Source: Cloeon dipterum (lineage: Eukaryota; Arthropoda; Insecta; Ephemeroptera; Baetidae). From it: a stretch of 64,000 bases of DNA. The first letter of the stretch is position 1, and each line of letters starts with the position of its first letter. The position numbers were made by a program, and so were the translations under genes. The stretch is from NCBI RefSeq assembly GCF_949628265.1, contig NC_088786.1:8308001-8372000 (forward strand). The letters run 5' to 3'. Under the pieces are notes generated by a model. It did not search any database, was not told the DNA's origin, and saw only the letters and a list, made by a program, of their open reading frames with translations. Positions 20,172 through 31,886 of the stretch are shown piece after piece.

Positions 20172-22081
20172 CTACTTGCTGTGTTTTCGTTTTTCTTGGA
20201 GCTTAGTGGCAGCTTTCTTTTTCATGTTTTCAAGCCTCTTTCCTGCGGCACTGGTGCTGCTAGTCGGAGACGGGACGGACGACGGGCTGGAAATTCTTCC
20301 ACTTCCTGGAAAGTATTTCAACGTCAAGATTAAATTCCATGATGGACACTGGGAGTATTTACCAGAGCTTGAGTATGTTTTGGAGGATGAAGAGCCTTTG
20401 GCGGCAGGGGAAGACGGCCTAGAGCGCTTCAGGCCTGACTCTTTGGCTGAGGAGCTGCTGTTAGACCTCTGCAAACTAGCTGATATGCCAGCTGAACCAG
20501 AAGACTTTGATGTCGATCCTGAGGAAGTGGAGGAGCTTCCTCCAGAAGACCCCTGCAAGGCAGTTAGCTCGAATTTAGAATTTAGTACAAGGACCGAATG
20601 TTAAAAGCACTTCTCTTTTTGATTTGACATTTGGCATGCAAAAAATGATTCCTCATCATAAACACACAGATAATATTTTAGTCTACTGCACTGTGTGTAC
20701 GGCGGAAACACAATTTAGCGCATAATGCTCCAAAGCGGGTATGAACCTTGGGAAAAGCACCATTTGAGAAGTGGGCAGGCTGCGTTGCGGCGCTCTGACG
20801 CTAATCAGCTCAAGCGCCGTTTGGTTGCGTTTCATTGTACAAGGGAGGGGCAAGCGCCAGTCGTTTCTCCTTCCCGATGAGTGAGTGCGGATTGTGCGGA
20901 AGGCAATCAGCGGGGAAATAAATCAGCAATGCGTCAGAGCGCCAAAACGCAACCAGCCCGCCTTTTAAGTAAGTCAAGCGGTGCTTTTCCAAAGTTCAAA
21001 CCTTGTTTGGTGCGTTCGCGCTAAATCGCATTTCTGCGGTACACGCAGCACAACGGAAGAGGTTATGTCGAGGAATCTTTATTTGCACGCCAAAATCGAA
21101 AGATAAAAGTCCTACTTTAAGAGGTTGCAGACTTACTTGTCTCTTCAGATGAGATGGAGGCTCGCTTTTCTGAGAGGTTCCTTTTGAACTACTAGACGTT
21201 GGCAGGCTCGGTGAAGCACGAAGGGATTTTCCACTCGAGCCACTTTTGAAATACGACTGGAATTCGTGAAAACATATTTGTTATGCCATTGTGAATTTTT
21301 AAAATACTTAATAGGGCTGTGTGGAATTTAGATGAATCAACAAATTTCTGACATTTCAATTGCTACAGAACAAAAATAATCCCAGCATTTATGAGCAGTA
21401 AAATTATGTATTTAGAACTATAATTTGAATCTTCTGACGATATTTTTTAGAGATCTAAAACCTGTGAGGACATATTGTATAATATTAAGTTACGAAACTT
21501 ACCTGTTTTGTAGGTTCTGGTACGACTGGCTTGCAGCTGGAGCAGCTCCACGAGCCAGAGTCGTCGACGTATTTATCCAAGATGGGGGGCGAGTGGCACT
21601 CCTGGTGGTACATCTTCTGGCAGTCTTTACATTCAGTTAACCGATTGCCTTTGGACACAGTGATGGACCTATAAAAATTGCCACATGAAAAACTGTTTAC
21701 GCACTCTGGATTTAAATGATTTACTTGCAAACGGAGCATGCTAAGTCTTCCATCATATAGTACTCCTGCGCCTCATCATCATCCTCGTCTGCATCCATCT
21801 TGTCCGAATTGGAATTGTCAGATACTATGCACAGTTCATCCTCAGCAGGGGTGTAGGACTGCTAAAAATTGACGATTATATGGTAAACCCCAAATATAAG
21901 TAAATTTGTAAGAAAATACCTTCGCACTAGGATTTACGATTTTTCCCAGGCTCCTGCTGGTTCCGTATTTTGCTCTGATGGCGTCTTCGAGCAAAGATCT
22001 CAGTTGTTCTGTTGAATCTGGCGCAGACGAAAACATAAGCCGAATCCCTTTACGAATGTCCTGATCATCATAGGAAGCCAT
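20172..22081 (-). CDS. INTS12: Integrator complex subunit 12
   Basis: Five exons on the minus strand, 22081-21920, 21861-21725, 21668-21503, 21256-21137 and 20552-20172, join in frame to 321 aa. Integrator cleaves snRNA 3' ends and terminates paused transcripts in the nucleus; INTS12 is its PHD-finger subunit. The N-terminal helix (STEQLRSLLEDAI) matches the short N-terminal segment human INTS12 uses to contact the complex. An acidic stretch precedes the PHD finger (ACSVCK ... CKDCQKMYHQECHSPP ... WSCSSC; Cys/His ligands present). A long Ser-rich tail ends with RLENMKKKAATKL, like the human C-terminus. It is shorter than the human protein (462 aa), mostly in the Ser-rich part. The fourth intron (20553-21136) holds a foldback element. 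Confidence 0.9.
20687..21053. mobile_element. Foldback/MITE with ~140-bp inverted repeats in an INTS12 intron
   Basis: The two halves are imperfect inverted repeats: left TTTAGCGC, GGGAAAAGCACC and GCGGCGCTCTGACGC pair with right GCGTCAGAGCGCC, GGTGCTTTTCC and GCGCTAAA. The outer ends read TGCACTGTGTGTACGGCGG against TTGTGCTGCGTGTACCGCAG. The middle is a short non-repeated spacer. No coding capacity and no clear target duplication. Much GC-richer than its surroundings. Confidence 0.75.
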
Positions 22082-22503
22082 TATATCTTGCTTTGGTTTT
22101 GATACTGGTAGCTGTAGTTGCACTGTTGACTTTGTTAGCAGTGTTTTCCTGAAAAATTTAACATTTTTTCTAGAAAAGCGCTAAATAGTTAAAACACATG
22201 GCACTGACAAAGAATTTTCTTTTCCCGTCACGACCTAATTTAAGTTTTTAAATTTTACCCACGTAAAAATAATAGTTAAGTGTCAAAAATAAAATTTATT
22301 TAATTTCTCCACCCTTTAGGTGCAAAGACAACATGGAAATTTTATTTAAACATGAAATATTGGCGTTTATTGTGTTCCAAAGGCATTACACACTAAAATT
22401 TATATTTCACAACTGGTTCTTCTTGTAGACAAAGTTCGTTTCACTGTGGTATTTTTAAAATACTTGAAATTGTTTCCTGTCTATAAATAAATGCACTGCT
22501 TGT

Positions 22504-23457
22504 TCAACCATCATAGTCATTCAAGTCTTCCTCTTCATCATCCCCTTCCTCCTCCTCAGCGGCTTTCAACGCATCTTCCTGCGTAACACCCAGGCGCAGG
22601 AAAGGCTTGCGCAGGGCCCTCCAGAGCCTCTCGGCCTTGGCCGGACCAAAGCCAGGACACAACTCCAGCTTCTCGAGCGGCGCCTTGGCGATCTTCTCAA
22701 GAGAGCCGAAGACGCTGAGCAGGGTGACGGCGTCGGCGCGATTGACGCTGGGCACGCAGCACAGCGCCTTCACCATCTGGAAGTAGGGCTCGTCGGCGTT
22801 GCGCTCCATGATCATGTCCGGCGGCTTGTTCTCGTACATCTTGTACGTCTCGACGATCTTTCCCGCCTGCTCGGCCGACCACGCCAGCACCAGGGTCATC
22901 TGCGCCAGCAGGCAGATGCGGTTCAGCGTGCGCAGCAGCGGCTCGCTGTTGGCGAAGTCCACCTGCACCAGCAACACCCGCAAATCGTACATGTTGCTGA
23001 TGCCCTTGATGCGCTCGTGCAGGTACTCAGGGTTCAGGTTGTGGTACTGCATGCTCAGGAAGAGAATGCCCGCCGTCCGCGTCGGCTGGTAGTCGGCAGC
23101 GATGCCCTCCTCGAACTGCCACGCCACGCTTGTGATGTGCTTCAGCAAAGGGTTGCCCTTCTGCTTCGGATTCACCAACAGGGCAGAGTAATTGACTGGG
23201 CCGCTGGACTTGCTGGTGGACGCGGACGCAGGGTCGCCGGGAGGGAGCTGCTTTGCTTGATCGTAGAACTTGGATTTGCTCAAGTTCGGCAGCACGTCCC
23301 TCAGCTGGCCGCCTCCTGAGGAACTTGCTCCGTCCATCGAGTCGCTCTTGTCCTGGACACCAATGGATGAAGACTTTAGATAGTTCAACACGCACGGCCT
23401 CTCAACAGCACTAACAAAACCGGCACCACCCGTTGCGTGAAATGGAAAGATTTTCAT
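22504..23457 (-). CDS. ERCC1: DNA excision repair protein ERCC-1
   Basis: A single-exon 317-aa frame. ERCC1 is the non-catalytic partner of XPF; the heterodimer cuts 5' of lesions in nucleotide excision repair and crosslink repair. The central domain starts at GNPLLKHITSVAWQF and runs through FLSMQYHNLNPEYLHERI, LRVLLVQVDFAN and TLVLAWSAEQAGKIVETYK, matching vertebrate ERCC1 closely. The C-terminal tandem helix-hairpin-helix is CCVPSVNRADAVTLL ... LELCPGFGPAKAERLWRAL, followed by an acidic tail. The ATG at 23457 is the longest choice; an internal Met at 23337 would remove a 40-residue leader not typical of the family and may be the true start. Lies between INTS12 and FANCM, all on the minus strand. 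Two fragments of a duplicated copy lie at 17548 and 19720. Confidence 0.95.
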   Translation of the reverse strand: MKIFPFHATGGAGFVSAVERPCVLNYLKSSSIGVQDKSDSMDGASSSGGGQLRDVLPNLSKSKFYDQAKQLPPGDPASASTSKSSGPVNYSALLVNPKQKGNPLLKHITSVAWQFEEGIAADYQPTRTAGILFLSMQYHNLNPEYLHERIKGISNMYDLRVLLVQVDFANSEPLLRTLNRICLLAQMTLVLAWSAEQAGKIVETYKMYENKPPDMIMERNADEPYFQMVKALCCVPSVNRADAVTLLSVFGSLEKIAKAPLEKLELCPGFGPAKAERLWRALRKPFLRLGVTQEDALKAAEEEEGDDEEEDLNDYDG

Positions 23458-23483
23458 TTGGTTTGCGATTGAGGGATGTTTTC

Positions 23484-23540
23484 GGCCCGATTTTTAAGCG
23501 AAATAGGCGATTAAGTAATCAACCTCCATGATTTTTACGT
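23484..23540. repeat. Upstream direct repeat, unit 1
   Basis: 57 bp starting GGCCCGATTTTTAAGCGAAA, repeated with about four differences at 23738-23794. It lies immediately upstream of the ERCC1 start codon, so it may be part of the promoter or 5' UTR. Confidence 0.85.
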
Positions 23541-23737
23541 TTTCGACACTACAAACTTTTCATTTCTCAATTTCATTGGCGATTGCGGGGCGAAACGATC
23601 TGGGATCTGGCACAAATGTGTCAGATTTGACTCAGAATTATTCCATTAACCACGACGCAGAAACTGTGTTTAACACGAAAGTTACATTACACATGTTTTC
23701 AATGGTTAAATACTTACAGAATTGCTCTGCGACTTCA

Positions 23738-23794
23738 GGCCCGATTTTTAAGCGAAATAGGCGATAAAGTAATCAACCTCCATAATGTTTACGT
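23738..23794. repeat. Upstream direct repeat, unit 2
   Basis: Second copy of the 57-bp block, 254 bp from unit 1 in the same orientation. The sequence between the units is not clearly repeated. Confidence 0.85.
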
Positions 23795-24591
23795 GTGACG
23801 TCACCTGGACGTCACTCACGTGGGCATATCGAGAACGATTTTCCCTCGGCTAAAAAGCGCGCGAATTCATATTTCATCCTCACATGCAATATAGTAGATT
23901 GCTTATATATTTATCATATTTATTTTTGTATGTGTATTGAACGTATTAAAAGGGACTAAATAACATATTCCCAATATATTGTAAATAATTGCATAAGAAA
24001 ATTTTGTTGATAAATAATGCGACATAGATTGTATGCGCGAAATTCAATTCAAAATATTTTATTCCATTAATCCGAAATGTTTATAATTGTGATTTTAGGA
24101 ATAAGTCGCAACCTTAAAATTAAAAAAAAATGCCAAATAAGGTTAATAATGGAGAATTGCCCCACATTTCTCATGATCTGTTGAGCTCCGGGCAGAAGCT
24201 GAAACTAGGGAAACTAATAATAAAGACGTAAGCACCAAAGAAATGTGAAGCATTTCAATTTATTTTATTATCATGGAAGTTAAAGTCTGGGTTATTTTAG
24301 GCCGGAAATATGTTTCTACTATTGCAATACGTTTTATTTTCAAAGGTAGCTTTTAATTGAGATAAATCAATGTTTGTCAGAAAAATTAAATGCAGCTCCA
24401 CAACAAGGATTACGAGGTAGCTGCAATAAATTATTCTGACAATCATGAAAATCTCGCATACTTCTGCCTTATCATTGGAATTTTTCAAGAAATAAATCAA
24501 TGGGTTAAAATAGTTTTAATAATTTAATTCTTAACTAAAATTTAAAAATCCAATTTTTTTGTGCTTGACAAGGAATTTCACCTAATTCCAA
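23795..24591. other. Intergenic, no supported gene
   Basis: AT-rich spacer between the ERCC1 upstream repeats and the FANCM stop codon. I see nothing else in it. Confidence 0.5.
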
Positions 24592-27500
24592 GGCTCATTC
24601 AAAACCCTATAAATATCGTTCGCTTTCCTGTGATCACTAATTTTGAAAATTTCCATGACATCTTGGGCACTGTTGCATCTGTAACAAATTTTCACATTAA
24701 TAAATAACGCAGTGGCTTTTTGTTATTTGTACCTTTCTAAAAAATCACTCATTGATGGGAAAGTTTTTGTGAGCTTCAATGCCATCACAATATTCACGTG
24801 TGGCAAGTTACTGTAGAATTGAAAATGCTGAAAAAGAAATGTATCACAATGGGTATGAGTTTTTATTTTAACCGCCCAGTACATACCACGTTTTTATTTT
24901 CCTCAACAGTAAACCAATCATCAATTCCATAAGATTCAGCCTTTGCTTCTTTGGAGCTCAACATAGCAAGATATTCTGCAGTCTCCTCTGAAAAATACAA
25001 AATGTTAAGTTGAAAACCAATTAAACTAATTAAAAACCTTGATTTCTGCAGAAAATGTATTTGATTTTAGACTCCTGTAGGAAGCAAATTGTCCTTCTCA
25101 GCTTGTTTACAGGCAGTGGAGCGTTCTTTTTAATATCAGGCAAAGGACAGTCTTTGTCGTTCTCAAAAATAAGCAGACTAAACTGGAAATATTCACTCAG
25201 AGACTTGGCAGTGTCCACCAGCTTGCTGTTGGGAAAGAAGGAAGACGTGTCTGCAACAGATATACAAATAAGATAACTTGAAAAAGAAGAGTCATTAGGA
25301 CTTCATACCGGAAACCCTGATCCTGGCAACCGCCAGACGCTGGCTGATGACGTAATCTACTCCAGATGGTAGTGTCCTAATTATCACGTGGAGGTTGTGC
25401 TTTGTGCTCAGGCACGTGACCAGTTGGGGAGCCCGTTGGATTTGATTCGTGGATGCAATAATATTGGTTTTCCCATGCTGCTCCTGAAATTCCAGTTTAT
25501 TAATTATTTTCTCGTGTTTAATTTGTCTGTACTCTTTACCCTAGATGCTGGTGGAAGTTTTGGCACCGTTTCCTCAGGATTGGTAAGTTTGGGCGTGAAG
25601 GACGGTTTTGGTTTGAAGGATGGCTTCACTTCCAGAACTGGAACTGGAATATGTTCCTTTCTGCCAATACTTGCAGCTGGTGGGGGGATCTGTTGCACTT
25701 TTTCCAGTTTATCAACAGGTTTGAAGCTTGTGAAATTAGCCTTTGACGTCGATGCAACAGGCGAAAACGTCTTTAAAGGAATGTTCACAGGAGTTTTGAA
25801 CGATTTATCTGTTTTTCTTTCCTCATCCTCACTGCCAATAAAAATGATCAATGAATAACATAATATCTCTTCATGGTGTTTATCTTTGAACACAAACCTA
25901 TCACTGGAGATGGGCTTAATAATTATTCTCGTTTTCTTCTTGTTTTCAGTGCTGGACCTTTTTGCTTTCCTCTTTTCTCTGAGCCGCTTCTCACACACCT
26001 CCAACAGGTCCTCTTCAGACTCCTCAGGTGATCCCTCTGTTGCTACACAAAATGAGTCCTGGAAGAAAAATTAATAATAAAGAAAACAATAATTTTTTTA
26101 ATACCTCTAAATATGCTTCATCTGAGGAATTGTTTCTGTTCCTATTCAAGAGGTTTGGGATTTTGAACTTTGGGTTGATCGGAGGGCTCCTAGTGGTCTT
26201 CAAGTACTCCGCCTGCATGCTGCAATGCGAGAAGTAGCTCAAGAAATGAACACATGCATTAACAAAAATCTTACTCAACGTCAACCTGCGTGCATTGCTC
26301 CTTGATGAAGCTTTGGTCGTATTGGTCCATGTCTGCACTATCCTCGCCTGACGAGGAATCATCAGATACACTTGCTTGAGTAAGTGCAAAGGGGTTCCTC
26401 TTTTTCTTTCTAATCTGCAAAAAGAAGAATGAAATTAGCTTAGCAAAAAATGCAGTCCAAAATTATTGGTTATTTTCCAGCTTTTTTAGTATAAAACCTT
26501 TGGTGCACTGCAAAATATGGGTGAAAGGCATATTTAAGTAAAAGGTGATTCAAGCCTTTTTTCCCCTCTTTAAGCTAGACACAACATGCTGTTCATTCAG
26601 TTATCACAAAATTAATTATGCAACTAATTTTTGCCAGTGCAAAAGTATTAATAAAAGGTGAGAAAGAGAGACTCACTCAGGTAAAATAAATTAACTTTTC
26701 ATTGAGAAAATGAAAAATACCAGGGCTTTAAATATTCAATGAAATTCCCACCTTGCATTTTGGTTTTTTAACTGGACTCGCGAAATCTGATGAAACTTCT
26801 AGCATGCTGTGCGGCCGTTTGCTTGCCACACTCTGGCTTCTAGATCGTGAGGGATCAATAACTTCCCCGCTGTCAGAAGATTGCAGAGTTGTCAAAGCCA
26901 CGTCCCTTTCATGATTTGACTCATCATGATCTAAACATACAATTAAATAAATCCTGCAATTAAGTTGCCTTCTACAAACCTTCTTTGTCCTCATCAGTGG
27001 AGAGCGTGATGGGCTCCCCATGCTGTATCGATTTTGCTTTAGCAGCTTCCTCAATGGCGCTGACCTGCTTCAAGAATTCTTCATCTATATACGTGACGTC
27101 GTCGTCGTCGTCCTCTTCCACGGCAGGGGCAGGTTGCTGCGTTTGTGTGAGAGCTTTCATTTCAATCTCTTGGCAATGTCTGAGCAGTTCTTCGTCGTCG
27201 AAATCTTCGTCGGAAGAAATAACATGTTTGCTGGAGAACTTTGAATTTACTTTTGGCGTGCTCGTGGGGATGCACGATGTTGAGCTTTTCATTGCGGCGT
27301 CGAGTTCAATTTCCGCAGCCGTAGTGCAAAGAATCTCGTCCGAGAGCGATATTTCTGGGGATTCAGCTGGCTCAGCTTTTACATCGGCTTCTTCCTCGTC
27401 CAAAAGTGAGTCGCTGCATATGTCCAAATCAAAGTTAAAATTTAACTTCACAGGATTTGGAAGAGCTATCGGTGCAAGAACAAATCGGCCTGTGGACACA

Positions 27501-30500
27501 TTTGGCTTGGACTTGCCTGCTGATCTTCTGAGTGGAGTCGTCCGCTTTTTCTTGACAAAAGTATCTCTACCTACTGATATCTCCGGCTTCTTAATCACAA
27601 CCTCAACTGTGGCTTTGTTTAAAGTTCTATCGCCAAAGATTTGGTCCAAAATAGAAATGTCAGGTGGATCAAAGTCAAAGTCTGGCTTTTCCTCCACGTC
27701 AACTGTGTTGGCGATCAGAGAAACGCTGTTCATCATTTGAACCAAAGGACAGTCATTCTTCAAAGGCAACAAAAGGTGCAGCAAGGATAGATTCTCCACA
27801 AATATGTCTATTTCTTCCTTGACTGATCTTTTTTGCACCTTTTCAGACACAGGCCGTGCAGAAGGCAGCATGAAAAGGTCGTCATCATCGTCCTTGAAGA
27901 GAGGCGGCGGAGGGATTTTCTTCTGCACTTTCTTCTGCTGCAGCATCTTGGCTATAGACGGCTGGTTTTGTTGTTGCGGTATCGCATTTTTCTTTCCCTT
28001 TGCTGTTTTTTTGCCACACACCTCCTTGCTTAGTTTGTCGGACCAGAATGTCATGTCATTGGCAGCTTCAGAAGCGATTTCTGAGAAAAATAAAAATAAT
28101 TATTTATCAGAGTCAGTCAATAGTTTTTCTTTAGAACTAATCAGTAAGAAAACTATATTTGTCAATGGTCAACTCTATAGCAAAACCCTGTTTTTTAACT
28201 TGTATTATATTATTCTTATCCTCGCCTGTTGACTGGGTGAAGCAAGTCGCGTCATTTTCACTCATGCGGTTTGCGAACTTCACAAGGGCAACCAAATTGT
28301 TGGTGTCTGAAGAATGCGGTGAGTCAGAAGTTCCTTGTACACTAGACAGCCATTCAGTCCAGCTGAAAGGGTTAAATTTGTCTTCATCGTCGTTTTCTAT
28401 TTCAACCAGTTTTTCCTTCATTTCGTCTGCAATCATTTGAACGTGGCAGTTTAATTCACAAAGCAGGATTTAAAAAATCCCTACCAAAAGGTAACAAGGA
28501 CAACAACTTGCAGTCACTCGACGACTCAAGGTACTTGAACACAGGAATCGGCTCCTGCCAGGTGTTTGCCTGGTTATTGATGGTATCAACCACCGACATC
28601 GCAGGTGGTGCGTCAGGACCTGATTTCTTTTTGAAGAAATTTTTGGCCTTTTCCTTTTCCTCTTTGATGACTAGAACCTTTCTGTACAACACTGGATTCA
28701 CTCCTGCAATACTGAATTAGTTAAATGATCGTAAGTTAAAATTATTTTTACCTCTAGGCACCATTCTAGGACTGTTCAGCTGATTTAAAATTGGAATCAA
28801 ATTCCAGTTTCCTATGTTCTTATTGACGTTGCTGTGCAATTTTGTGCTGGAGATGTATTTCTATATAGTAAAAAAACAAGATTACTGTTTGTCATTTATA
28901 AATTCTTTTCTTATCAATACTTATCTGATCCATTTATCAGCCCAAAAGCAGAAAAATCCTAATTTAAATGACCACAAACTGCCTCTACTGTGTGTGAAAC
29001 GGACCAAGAAATTGAATTACCACGCTTTTTTTTAAATTACAGACAGAGGTTTATAGTCTCCATAATTTAATAGAAAGTTCAAACATAGCGCAAGTGGAAA
29101 AAAATAAAATTGTAAAAAAATAAAATAAAATGAATTGAAAACAACATATATAAAAAACCCTGTTCAAAATCTAAAATTATGAATAAACAAAATTACCTGG
29201 TACTCTTTTCCTTCAGTCAGTAGGAGGACAACCCTTCCATCACGTTTTCGGCCCGTGCGACCCATTCTCTGGACGAGACGGATTGGTGACTTGTTCGCAT
29301 CATAGCAGATGATCAAATCGACCTCACCAATATCCAGGCCCTCCTCACCCACGCAGGTTGAAATCAAAGCGTTGATTTTGTTTGCTTTGAAGTCGAGCAT
29401 AATCTTCTTCTGCTCCTGCTGAGTCAGACCGATGCCTCCCTTCTTGGACTGACCGACAAAGGCAACCGGTCTGATCAGAGGACTGTGTTTGATGATGAAT
29501 TCTTTGATTTCCGAAACGGAATTTCGATACTGAAATTGAATTTCAATAAACGTATTTAAATAAACATAATTATGATCAAAATACTTGGATTTTTTTCATG
29601 TAGTTTTAACGGAATTTGAACCTTGTAAGATGAAATACCTCGCTAAAAATGATGACTTTAGTGTTTTCACCGTTTTCCTCGGCTTCAACAAAATGCATGA
29701 TCAATAGCTCTTCCAACTTTTGCAATTTAGGATGGTCAAAGGTTGTTGACTGCAAAATTATCCTGTTTATAGAATTTTCAGGCCACCAATCGAAACTCTT
29801 ACCTCCAAATCCATAATCAGAGATGTGAGGTCTTCATCCTTCTCCAGTGTGTGGACAAGGAGCTTGTTTGTACTCTCTGCCTTTGTTTCTATAATTTAAT
29901 AAATAATTTCTTAATTTCTATTATTAATAAAACTGCACTCACGACTAATGTGATTGAGAAAAGCTCCCTTTCCGTAACTGTTGAGCATTTCATAGGCTTT
30001 TGACAAATTTAACGCGACTAAACAGTTGTGCTTCAGGTCATTCAGCTCCATGGATCCAACTCCAGGAATAGGTGTTGTGTTCAGCTTGTCGTAGTAAGTT
30101 TTGAGCTACGAACAAATTAAATAAATTGTCTTGAAATTAAAAAATTATTATATATTTACTTGGAAGGCGCCCAAATTCGAAATATTGCAGGATCGTGGAA
30201 TCACCCCTCTTTGCATCAGTTTCATCAGATACCTGCTGAGAATCTATGAGGAAGATAAAATTTAAAACAGTACTTAACAATTTACAACTTACACTTAAGA
30301 GCCTAGTGCCCATTTCCTTTAGTCTGTTGTTTGGGCTGACAGTGATCACTTCAACATCTTTTTTGTGAGAGTGCTGCTTCACTTCTGGGCTCTCATCAGT
30401 CAACAATTTCAGTTTGGAAATACTTAAATTCCTCAGCACCTAATTCAACACAGTTAAAATAAAAATTCAAAGTCATTTTAAATATTTCTTGCCTCAGCAA

Positions 30501-31421
30501 TGGCTGTTTTGTCCGATCCCGGCGTTGCTGACAGAGCCAAAACCCTGAATTCGCTGTTGTATGACTTGAGGGCTGCCATGACCTGGCAGTAAGCCTGGTT
30601 ACCTTTAGCCCTGTGCGCCTCGTCGAACACAATGCAGCACACGTCTGCGGCTGGACACACCTGTCCAACAAGGTCATTGGCCACAACCTGTGGGGTCGCA
30701 AAGAATATTCGCTTTGACCGCCACTCTTCCTGCCGTCTGTGGAGCGGAATTGTTGTGCCTAAAGCATATTCATGACAATTCCTGGCGTTGATTCAAGAAA
30801 ACAATAAAAAACCTGTTAATTCTGAAGTGTCGGTGCTGGGGATTCCGATAATGTCATAGCAGGCTTTCACTTGCTGAGCAACCAGAGGTTTTGTAGGTGC
30901 CATGAATATAATCTTTTTATTTGGAAACCATCTGTAGAAGTTGAACATGACCACTGCCGCAATGAACGTTTTGCCAAGTCCTAATATTTAATTTTCATTA
31001 TTTATTTTCAAATCATGTCATTTCGTGATTTTACCTGTTGGGAGAGAGACCAGAGTATTTTGAAAGAGAGCCGTTCTTACAATATCCAGCTGATAATTCC
31101 GTTCAGGGTAATTGGTGGGATATACCCAATGCTCGCCGGTGTTGAAGCAAAATCCATCAGGGCTCAGGTTGTGCTTGTCAGAGAAAAGGTGAAGAGGGCC
31201 AGTGTCTTCAATCGGACGGAAACCATTTTTTCCTTCAGCATTTTCTGTTACACTTGGAAAACTTGGAGCAGAAGATGGACCTTCAGAGCAAACAAATTGA
31301 AATAAAAGGGATTTTATTTAAAATACATATATTAGATAATTATGTATAAGGTTCTTATAGATTTTTCACAGAAATTCATTTATATCATACCTGGTCGAGT
31401 GGAAGTGACAAAGCGATCCAT
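24592..31421 (-). CDS. FANCM: Fanconi anemia group M protein (FANCM/Hef-type helicase)
   Basis: About 24 exons, roughly 1,600 aa. FANCM is a DNA translocase that remodels stalled forks and recruits the Fanconi core complex. Start: [10 protein letters not shown] at 31421. The helicase core (about residues 70-545) shows GLGKT (motif I), DEAH (II), LALSATPGS (III) and [12 protein letters not shown] (VI); [12 protein letters not shown] is diagnostic for FANCM/Mph1/Hef. SPRMVP follows, then a long acidic disordered region with [17 protein letters not shown]. The C-terminus (from about 25480) is an ERCC4-like domain ([20 protein letters not shown]) plus HhH; the nuclease motif is degenerate, as in human FANCM. 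Exons 1-12 are phase-consistent; the exon 13/14 junction (about 28081-28250) is uncertain because the obvious donor is out of phase. The intron at 30440-30492 uses GC-AG. Confidence 0.92.
30440..30492 (-). other. GC-AG intron in FANCM
   Basis: Exon 4 ends ATTGCTGAG and the intron begins GCAAGA; no usable GT exists nearby. Exon 5 begins GTGCTGAGG. The join gives continuous FANCM homology ([18 protein letters not shown]). Confidence 0.8.
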
Positions 31422-31886
31422 TGTGGAGAGAAACCAAAAGTTCTCTGCTGAGGAGTACAACAATTATTAAATTTTTCAGCTCTCATACGCGCAGTTTCAA
31501 TGTTTCAAAATCTGAATTAAGGTTCAATCTCCAGCTCCAGCGATTTGACAGCACGAATGGTATCATCTCTTGATAAAATTCAAACAAATTCGTGGACAAA
31601 ATCTCTTCTTACAATACATCTGGCTGTTTTTCTGGCTTTGAATTTGAACTGACAGACTACAGGCTTGTTTCACAGGATTATTCAACAGCTCAACTTGCTT
31701 TGTTTTCCTTTTTAATTTTTTGTTTTCCCGCTCCCAAGCGCTGCTGAAGAATCGTATCGACACGCCCCCTTATTGTTCTTTTCTCACGAGGGCACCACAG
31801 AAGTTGCACGATTTTGCCTGTCTTGAATTCTTTTTTGTATGGAATTGAGAGTTAAAACTCAGTGATTGAACTTAATTACTATCAAA
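31422..31886. promoter_or_regulatory. Shared divergent upstream region of FANCM and GFM1
   Basis: 465 bp between two oppositely oriented start codons, so it must hold both promoters and 5' UTRs. No TATA box or clear factor site recognised. Confidence 0.5.

Noticed and set aside
20041-20604. 187-codon plus-strand frame, acidic and Leu-rich
   Set aside because: Antisense shadow of the Ser-rich last INTS12 exon; Ser codons read backwards give Glu/Leu.
26985-27740. 251-codon plus-strand Ser-rich frame
   Set aside because: Antisense shadow of the acidic FANCM exon.
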